Origin: JALOAD01 sp023228995 [NCBI: Candidatus Muiribacterium halophilum]
Lineage (GTDB): Bacteria > Muiribacteriota > Muiribacteriia > Muiribacteriales
DNA length: 64,000 bases
Assembly (NCBI GenBank): GCA_023228995.1
Contig: JALOAD010000004.1
Span: 1 to 64,000, forward strand
Direction of reading: 5' to 3'
Below the pieces are notes generated by a model, which was given only the letters and a program-made list of their open reading frames with translations, searched no databases and was not told the DNA's origin. Positions 58,557 to 64,000 of this stretch are shown here, piece by piece. The stretch's first letter is position 1; each line of letters starts with the position of its first letter. A program made the position numbers and the translations under genes.

Positions 58557-59575
58557 AAATCTTTCTCCAAAATGTAATTTCTAAAAACTATATTTTTTAT
58601 TAAAAATCTTCTTCCCTGTTTTTTAATAAGATCAATCTGCATAATCCTTTTTAATACTGAACCACATGCCCCTGTACTAATATTCATAAGGTTTGATAGT
58701 TCTGAAATAGTCAAACCATTATCCTTAGAAAGCGATATCAACAGAAGAATATATCTAACTTGATTTTTACCTCTGCATTTTGATATATAAGTATTTAACA
58801 GATCTGATATTCTATATTCATCAATAGAATTTTGATTTTTTTTACTATCAATATATAATGATAATTCTCCATAATATAAGTAAAATAATTCATCTTTTTC
58901 ACATTCGACATCTTCAAAAGATAATTTGCAAAACAAATTTTCTTTTTTTATAAATTGTCTAAAATAATCAATATTTTTAAATTCAAAGAATACATTGAAA
59001 GATGAATTTTCTCCTTTTTTTATAATATGTTTAATTGTATTATCAACTTCTAATTTAAAATTTCTCCTATCTTCATAAAAAAAATCAATATCTCCTATAA
59101 AAAAATGTTTTATTTTTAACTTTTCTCCCAATAAAAATAAAACATCCCAAGCTTTATTAAAATTATCTACTCTTGAATTTTTATTATCTATAATTTCTTT
59201 CATCAAACATAATATTTTTTCATCGAAATTTAATTTTAATAAAAAATTATACAATTGACCTATAGTATTTATCTTTAATTTAGTTCTAATGAATTTTCTA
59301 AATATCTTTACAAGAGTAAATTGATAAAAATGTTCAAATGTATAAAAAGAATTTGTAAGATCTATATAAATAAAATCATTTTCATTAATTAACTCACTTT
59401 TTAAAAAATATGAAATATAGTATCCATAATATGAGTTAATCCAATTTATGGGATTTTGTGACTTTAAAAAAACATTCAATTCTCTATTAAACAACATAGT
59501 ATTAAAATTATCAGAATTAGGTTTAATTATCAAGCTTTTCAATTTATTTAAGTTATAATAGTAAACAACACTCAA
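58553..59575 (-). CDS. Winged-helix protein with P-loop-ATPase-like core lacking Walker A
   Basis: 340 residues. The C-terminal 80 residues form a winged helix (GLTISELSNLMNISTGACGSVLKRIMQIDLI). The middle has a Walker-B-like strand (KIKHFFIGDIDFFYED) and a following sensor-like strand (SFNVFFEFKN), the order of archaeal/STAND ATPases, but no GxxxxGK[ST] is present near the N-terminus. It may be a dead ATPase fold serving as a DNA or protein-binding platform. The TTG start lacks a ribosome binding site. First gene of the repeat-protein operon. Confidence 0.6.
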   Translation of the reverse strand: MSVVYYYNLNKLKSLIIKPNSDNFNTMLFNRELNVFLKSQNPINWINSYYGYYISYFLKSELINENDFIYIDLTNSFYTFEHFYQFTLVKIFRKFIRTKLKINTIGQLYNFLLKLNFDEKILCLMKEIIDNKNSRVDNFNKAWDVLFLLGEKLKIKHFFIGDIDFFYEDRRNFKLEVDNTIKHIIKKGENSSFNVFFEFKNIDYFRQFIKKENLFCKLSFEDVECEKDELFYLYYGELSLYIDSKKNQNSIDEYRISDLLNTYISKCRGKNQVRYILLLISLSKDNGLTISELSNLMNISTGACGSVLKRIMQIDLIKKQGRRFLIKNIVFRNYILEKDL

Positions 59576-59719
59576 TTGAATTAATTTATTGATTAAATAA
59601 ATAAAAGTTAAAGTTTTTATTTAATTTTACCGATTTGAATAGAGTCCACTTAAAAACAAATTATAAAATTTATTTATGGACTTTAGTTGATGCTTAAAAA
59701 TTTTAGTAGGGGGTGGCTT

Positions 59720-59851
59720 ATGTTCTGTCCTAAATGTAAAAAAAATGACAATGACTGGACTATCGAGGATACTCTTATAATTCACAACAAATGTAAATAT
59801 AAAGCAAGAAATCGTGAATTTTTGGATTATCTTAGAGTACTTGGTTGTTAA
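59720..59851 (+). CDS. 43-residue zinc-ribbon-like protein
   Basis: Short gene beginning MFCPKCKKNDND and ending LDYLRVLGC. Potential zinc ligands C3, C6, H22 and C25 (IHNKC). A strong purine site (AGGGGGTGG) precedes the ATG and an intrinsic terminator follows, so it looks like a real independent gene. Upstream, AGTCCA/TGGACT (59643-59648 and 59677-59682) form an inverted repeat that may be an operator. No family recognised; it stands alone on the plus strand between two minus-strand operons. Confidence 0.65.
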   Translation: MFCPKCKKNDNDWTIEDTLIIHNKCKYKARNREFLDYLRVLGC

Positions 59852-59883
59852 TCAAAATTTGTAATTAAACCTAAGATTTAAAT

Positions 59884-59917
59884 AAAAAAAAGCTTACATT
59901 TAAAGTAAGCTTTTTTT
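59884..59917. terminator. Bidirectional intrinsic terminator
   Basis: Stem AAAGCTTAC/GTAAGCTTT with a 7-base loop, A-run on the left and seven T on the right. It can serve the small zinc-ribbon gene (+) and the Myb-like gene (-), which converge here. Confidence 0.8.
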
Positions 59918-59936
59918 ATTTAAAGTGAAATTGAAT

Positions 59937-60497
59937 TTAATCTAAAAGACCCATAACAAGTTTTTTTTCTCCAATATCCTCAAAGTCCACAAGCATCATC
60001 TTCATACTTCCAGAATTGATTATTTCTTTAACAGTACCTTCTTTTCTCCATATTTCATGGTATATTTTCTGAAAAATCTGATATTCCTTATTTGTTCTAT
60101 AAATATCAACATATTCTTTTTTCTTTTTTTGTTTTTTACGATTGATTCTACTAATAATATTTTTCTTAACATTAGCTTTCTTTATTAATCTCTTCTTTTC
60201 CTGAAGTCTTGAAAGACCTAATCTATGAAGTTTTCTTCTTATTGATATTGAAGTCACATCAAAGTAAACTGATAATTCTTCATCATTCATTTTCATAAAG
60301 TTTTTTCTTAAAAATTCTTCTTCTTCATTATTCCATTTTTTTTGTTTCTGTCTTACACATCCTAGTCTTGATAATTTTCTTTGAATAGCAATTACAGTTA
60401 CACCAAATTTTTTTGACAATTCAGTATTAGGAATCACTTCAAAGGATTTTCTTAAAAATTGTTCTTCTTCCACCGTCCAACGTTTAATATTAGCCAA
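59937..60497 (-). CDS. Double Myb/SANT-like DNA-binding protein with Tudor-like tail
   Basis: 186 residues. Two repeats, 6-46 (RWTVEEEQFLRKSFE ... AIQRKLSRLG) and 54-95 (KWNNEEEEFLRKNFM ... SIRRKLHRLG), each a tryptophan-led three-helix Myb/SANT-type unit. A strongly basic stretch covers 97-128. Residues 145-183 (YHEIWRKEGTVKEIINSG ... VDFEDIGEKKLVMG) resemble the Tudor-like C-terminal module of UvrD/PcrA, which binds RNA polymerase. TTG start with AGGGGG 6 bases upstream. Probably a transcription-associated DNA-binding protein. Confidence 0.7.
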   Translation of the reverse strand: MANIKRWTVEEEQFLRKSFEVIPNTELSKKFGVTVIAIQRKLSRLGCVRQKQKKWNNEEEEFLRKNFMKMNDEELSVYFDVTSISIRRKLHRLGLSRLQEKKRLIKKANVKKNIISRINRKKQKKKKEYVDIYRTNKEYQIFQKIYHEIWRKEGTVKEIINSGSMKMMLVDFEDIGEKKLVMGLLD

Positions 60498-60525
60498 TCC
60501 GAACCCCCTCTCGCTTAGTTTTTTT

Positions 60526-60966
60526 TTAGTTTCTCAAAAAAACACTCGTCTGAAAATCAACATTTCCAGACTCTATTTTTATTTTTATAATTTTACCTTT
60601 TTTACCTTCGACCGTCAAATCAAATTTATCTATATAAGAAATTATTTTTTCATCAAAATTCATAGTTTCGACTTTTTTCAATTTATTATCTTCAAGTAAA
60701 ATATTGTATTTTTCACCATCTTTACCATCTCTATACTCAATATTATTCTCTCCAACAGAAATAATTTCCTTTGAATTTTTTAATTCTTCAACAACAAATC
60801 TCATAGCATTTTTTGCATTATTTAAATCTGTAATTCTTATTTCAGCTTTTTTCTCCCCTTTAGAGCCTACTATCTGCCATGAAAGCATAACAACAAGTAA
60901 TCCTAATATAGCAAGGACTATAACAAGCTCAACTATTGTAAAACCATTTTTCTTTTTAAAAAACAC
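60526..60966 (-). CDS. Type IV pilin-like/pseudopilin protein
   Basis: 146 residues from a GTG 6 bases after AGGAG. A class III signal MFFKKKNG|FTIVELVIVLAILG: cleavage after G8 and Glu at mature position 5, followed by the hydrophobic helix. The rest has a short helix and beta strands, GspH/minor-pilin-like. It would be processed by a prepilin peptidase, not seen in this window. The secretin at 42192 is a possible partner. Confidence 0.82.
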   Translation of the reverse strand: MFFKKKNGFTIVELVIVLAILGLLVVMLSWQIVGSKGEKKAEIRITDLNNAKNAMRFVVEELKNSKEIISVGENNIEYRDGKDGEKYNILLEDNKLKKVETMNFDEKIISYIDKFDLTVEGKKGKIIKIKIESGNVDFQTSVFLRN

Positions 60967-61654
60967 AATCAACTCCTATTACAATCCTGTCATTTTCCAG
61001 CATTGTATATTTTTTATCATATTCATTTTCATTTATATACCCCAAAGTAAAGTTATAAGCTCCTTTATATTTATGTTTTATAAAAAAAATAAGATTATCT
61101 CCATTAAATTCTATACCTAATCTTGTTTTTTCATCAAAATCAAAATTATATCTTAAAAGTATAAAAAAAGAATCTGCTTCATTTGTCAATAAATCATAAC
61201 CACCAAAAAAAGCATTTCCGCCAATTTTTCCAGAAAAATTATAACCAAAACCAAAATTATCTTTTAATACATATAAAGAATTGTAATTAGAATTATCAGT
61301 ATCAAAAAGAATTCCCAATGTGTAAATATTTCTAAACATATAATCAGCAATGTTGATTTTAATTGAATAAATCATATCAGGCTCTTTAAGATTATCTTGA
61401 GAATAAAATTTTTTTAAAAGTCCAAATTCAATAAGCTCAGCTGATCTAAAATTATAATAAAGAGAGTATATATTTTCCTTATTATTGTTAATTTCATACT
61501 GTCTAGAATAAAAACCAAAATCAGCTGTAGCTTCTTCAGCATAAGTATAACCAGGTAGAAGTAATCCATTACTATCTGGATACTTAACTTCTATTGAATA
61601 AGAAAAAAAGCAAATGTTAATGAAAAAGATTATAAATAATATTTTTTTTATCAT
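60956..61654 (-). CDS. Exported protein, probable small beta-barrel
   Basis: About 232 residues from the ATG at 61654 (MIKKILFIIFFINICFFSYS signal). The mature part is rich in aromatic residues and alternating strands (FGFGYNFSGKIGGNAFFGGY, FNGDNLIFFIKHKYKGAYNF), suggesting an outer membrane barrel. The frame is open to a TTG at 61690 overlapping dnaJ, but neither start has a well-spaced ribosome binding site. No family recognised. Overlaps the pilin gene by 11 bases. Confidence 0.6.
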   Translation of the reverse strand: MIKKILFIIFFINICFFSYSIEVKYPDSNGLLLPGYTYAEEATADFGFYSRQYEINNNKENIYSLYYNFRSAELIEFGLLKKFYSQDNLKEPDMIYSIKINIADYMFRNIYTLGILFDTDNSNYNSLYVLKDNFGFGYNFSGKIGGNAFFGGYDLLTNEADSFFILLRYNFDFDEKTRLGIEFNGDNLIFFIKHKYKGAYNFTLGYINENEYDKKYTMLENDRIVIGVDCVF

Positions 61655-61686
61655 AAAATGAATTATAATTAAAAATCCCTCACCTT

Positions 61687-62820
61687 TCAAGCTTTAAAAA
61701 AATTTTTTAATTTTTCAAAGAAATTTCCAGAATCTGGATGGTTTTTTCCAGAAAGGGAATCTGAAAATGTTTTTAAAAGTTCTTTCTGTTTTTTATCCAG
61801 CCCTACAGGCATTTCAATATTTACTTTAACATATAAATCACCCCGTCTGGAAGAAAAAGGTACTCCTTCACTTTTTATTCTAAAAACTTTCCCTGGTTGT
61901 GTTCCTTCTGGGACAGTCATAGTTACTTTATTTCCCTGCATAACCGGAACAGTTATTTTATCTCCCAAAACCGCACTTGTAAACTTAACTGGAATTTCAC
62001 AATATATATCATATCCTTCTCTTCTAAAAAAAGGATGTTCTTTAACTTTAACAAAAATTATAAGATCTCCAGCTGGACCATTATTAGGACCAATATCTCC
62101 ACCACCTCTTACTCTTACTTTCTGTCCTTGATCAATACCAGCAGGAATCTTTACTTTCATTTTTTCTTTTTTTTCCTGAACACCTTTGCCATGACATTGA
62201 GCACACACTTCTTCTATTATCTGTCCTTTTCCACCACATTGAGGACAAGTTGAGGATACACTAAAAAAACCCTGTGATCTCATCACTTTACCTTTACCAT
62301 GACATTGAGGACAAGTTTTAAGTTTTGTTCCTTCTTTAGCACCAGTTCCATGACATGGTTCACAATATATATCTCTTGGTATTGTAATTGATATTTCTTT
62401 ACCAAATACAGCTTCTTCAAAATCAAGTTCAATTTCAGTCTTTATATCTCTTCCTCTTCTTGCTGATGCTCTTCTACCGGCATTTCCACCAAAACCACCT
62501 TCTCCAAAGAAAGCATCAAATATATCTCCTATTCCTCCAAACCCAAAATTTTCACCACCGCCAAAACCATGACTATTAAAATCAAATCCATTCATTCCAT
62601 TCATAGAATGACCAAACTGATCATATTGCTGTTTTTTATTTGAATCAGAAAGAACTTCATAAGCTTCGCTAACTTCTTTAAATTTATCTTCTGCTTCTTT
62701 ATTACCTGGATTAACATCAGGATGATATTTTCTTGCGAGTTTTCTATAAGCTTTTTTTATCTCATCCTGACCAGACTGCTTGTCTATTTCAAGAGTTTCA
62801 TAATAATCTCTTTTTGCCAT
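61687..62820 (-). CDS. dnaJ: Chaperone protein DnaJ
   Basis: 377 residues, full length. J domain with YHPDVNPG, a Gly/Phe-rich segment, four CxxCxGxG zinc motifs ([32 protein letters not shown]) and the C-terminal substrate-binding domains. Hsp40 partner of DnaK, encoded immediately upstream. Good GAGGTGAGG ribosome binding site. Confidence 0.98.
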   Translation of the reverse strand: MAKRDYYETLEIDKQSGQDEIKKAYRKLARKYHPDVNPGNKEAEDKFKEVSEAYEVLSDSNKKQQYDQFGHSMNGMNGFDFNSHGFGGGENFGFGGIGDIFDAFFGEGGFGGNAGRRASARRGRDIKTEIELDFEEAVFGKEISITIPRDIYCEPCHGTGAKEGTKLKTCPQCHGKGKVMRSQGFFSVSSTCPQCGGKGQIIEEVCAQCHGKGVQEKKEKMKVKIPAGIDQGQKVRVRGGGDIGPNNGPAGDLIIFVKVKEHPFFRREGYDIYCEIPVKFTSAVLGDKITVPVMQGNKVTMTVPEGTQPGKVFRIKSEGVPFSSRRGDLYVKVNIEMPVGLDKKQKELLKTFSDSLSGKNHPDSGNFFEKLKNFFKA

Positions 62821-62848
62821 AATACCTCACCTCTTATTTTAATATAAA

Positions 62849-62895
62849 TCAATTGAACTCTCTGAACTAAATTTGTATTCAGAGAGTTCAATTGA
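62849..62895 (-). promoter_or_regulatory. Perfect 18-base-arm inverted repeat between dnaK and dnaJ
   Basis: Arms at 62849-62866 and 62878-62895 are exact complements, with an 11-base loop. On the minus strand it follows another hairpin (62906-62926) and precedes dnaJ by about 28 bases. No T-run follows, so it is more likely an mRNA processing, stability or antitermination element than a terminator. Confidence 0.7.
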
Positions 62896-62905
62896 CTTAA
62901 TGAAA

Positions 62906-62926
62906 GGCAGATATATTTAATCTGCC
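62906..62926 (-). terminator. Hairpin after dnaK, weak terminator or attenuator
   Basis: Seven-base arms GGCAGAT/ATCTGCC with a 7-base loop, 20 bases beyond the dnaK stop, followed on the minus strand only by TTTC. Probably partial termination, lowering dnaJ relative to dnaK. Confidence 0.5.
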
Positions 62927-62946
62927 CTTCATATTCAGTCATATTA

Positions 62947-64000
62947 TTACTTTTCTATTTCAGCATCAACTACTTTTTCTGAATCATCAGATTTTTCAGT
63001 GTTTTCAGTGTTGCCCTGAGGACCTTGCTGTTGTTGTCCTTCCTGAGGATTTGTAGTTTTATACACTTGTTCAGCAAGCTTATGAGAAGCTGTCATAAGT
63101 TCTTCTTTTTTCGCTTTTATTTCTTCAACCGTACCAGTTTCCTTAATCTTTTTAAGTTCTTCGATAGATTTTTCAATAGCTTCTCTATCAGAAGCCTCAA
63201 TCTTATCTCCGTAGTCTTTTAAGCTTTTTTCAGTAGAATAAATAAACTGATCAGCTTCGTTTTTAACTTCTATACTTTCTTTTTTCTTTTTATCTTCTTC
63301 TTCAAACTGTTTAGCTTCTTCCATCATTCTATTTATTTCGTTATCAGATAATCCATCAGATACATTTACTTTAATTTTCTGCTCTTTTCCTGTTCCATTA
63401 TCTTTTGCAGAAACATTCAATATACCGTTAGCATCAATATCAAATGATACTTCTATCTGAGGCATTCCTCTAGGTGCAGGTGGAATACCAACAAGATCGA
63501 ATTTAGCAAGAGTTTTATTATCATGAGCCATTGCTCTTTCACCCTGAAGAACATGAATACTTACCGCAGGTTGATTGTCATCAGCTGTCGAGAAAGTCTG
63601 ACTTTTTTTGGTTGGAATAGTAGTGTTTCTTTCTATTATCTTTGTAAACACTCCACCTAAAGTTTCAATACCAAGAGAAATTGGTATTACATCAAGAAGA
63701 AGTACATCTTTTATATCTCCTGCAAGAACAGCACCCTGTATTGCAGCACCAATTCCAACACATTCGTCTGGATTAATACCTTTGTGAGGTTCTTTGCCAA
63801 ACATATTTTTAACTAATTCTTGAACTGCTGGCATTCTAGTCTGTCCACCAACCAATATTACTTCAGAAACCTCTCCCATGCTCCAACCAGCATCTTTCAT
63901 AGCCTGTTCAATAGGTTTTTTTGTGCTTGTTACAAGATCAGAAACTATACTTTCAAGTTTAGCTCTTGAAAGATTCAAATCCAAATGCTTTGGTTCACCA
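62947..64000 (-). CDS. dnaK: Chaperone protein DnaK, C-terminal part (runs off the window)
   Basis: About 350 residues, open to the window end; [14 protein letters not shown] at the edge is internal DnaK sequence, so the start is outside. Visible are [45 protein letters not shown], the substrate-binding [10 protein letters not shown] and the helical lid, ending in a Gln/Gly/Pro stretch and acidic KVVDAEIEK. Hsp70 of the general chaperone pair with DnaJ. Confidence 0.97.
   Translation of the reverse strand, partial: GEPKHLDLNLSRAKLESIVSDLVTSTKKPIEQAMKDAGWSMGEVSEVILVGGQTRMPAVQELVKNMFGKEPHKGINPDECVGIGAAIQGAVLAGDIKDVLLLDVIPISLGIETLGGVFTKIIERNTTIPTKKSQTFSTADDNQPAVSIHVLQGERAMAHDNKTLAKFDLVGIPPAPRGMPQIEVSFDIDANGILNVSAKDNGTGKEQKIKVNVSDGLSDNEINRMMEEAKQFEEEDKKKKESIEVKNEADQFIYSTEKSLKDYGDKIEASDREAIEKSIEELKKIKETGTVEEIKAKKEELMTASHKLAEQVYKTTNPQEGQQQQGPQGNTENTEKSDDSEKVVDAEIEK

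Overview
The window comes from an AT-rich bacterium with an outer membrane. Lipid A/LPS genes (lpxK, an LpxL-type acyltransferase, waaA, lptD) sit alongside a porin with an N-terminal SLH domain, a secretin, a PorV-like barrel and several lipoproteins, so the cell envelope is diderm and the outer membrane is probably tethered to peptidoglycan through SLH. Many HEAT and TPR repeat proteins, one of 2657 residues, fit a poorly sampled or candidate phylum (for example the Muiribacteriota/Riflebacteria neighbourhood). That placement is a guess; no rRNA gene is present to test it.

Almost everything reads on the minus strand. From the left: a CPBP-type membrane protease (+); a stress block groES-groEL, hrcA and a short DnaJ-like gene behind a strong promoter and a variant CIRCE operator; then a long directon (about 22540 to 4796) from a textbook promoter carrying a 3D-domain protein, accB, lpdA, the glycine cleavage genes gcvT-H-PA-PB, homoserine kinase-like and aspartokinase genes, lptD, a beta-propeller lipoprotein, rpiB, upp, a dCMP deaminase, wecA, a FlaA1/CapD-type dehydratase, and a WecG/TagA glycosyltransferase fused to what looks like a dead WecA domain.

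From 36720 to 22750: a small HEAT protein, an RDD protein, the giant HEAT-TPR protein, then lpxL-like, waaA, a GT4 glycosyltransferase, lpxK and pdxA. From 48006 to 37102: SLH-porin, glucodextranase-C-like lipoprotein, PorV-like barrel, ComFB, secretin, a zinc-ribbon DnaB paralogue, a lipoprotein, an FHA-GAF-HD-GYP regulator and acpS, a mixture that suggests c-di-GMP signalling and envelope functions. A secreted two-CBM48 protein lies upstream.

On the plus strand, rpsF-ssb-rpsR-rplI-dnaB reads from a clear promoter with a leader that can fold over its ribosome binding site. Convergent to it is a four-gene minus-strand set (59575 to 52367): a winged-helix protein with a P-loop-ATPase-like core lacking Walker A, a cytoplasmic TPR protein, an exported TPR protein, and a HEAT-transmembrane-TPR protein, which together look like an undescribed scaffold spanning the inner membrane. 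The right end holds a 43-residue zinc-ribbon gene (+), then dnaK-dnaJ followed by a small envelope protein, a pseudopilin and a double-Myb protein with a UvrD-like Tudor tail.

Three intergenic regions, each just after a minus-strand stop codon, carry related GTGAAA-type short repeats combined with inverted repeats. The one at 48137-48348 is a run of six consecutive hairpins. A possible MITE lies at 49211-49362.
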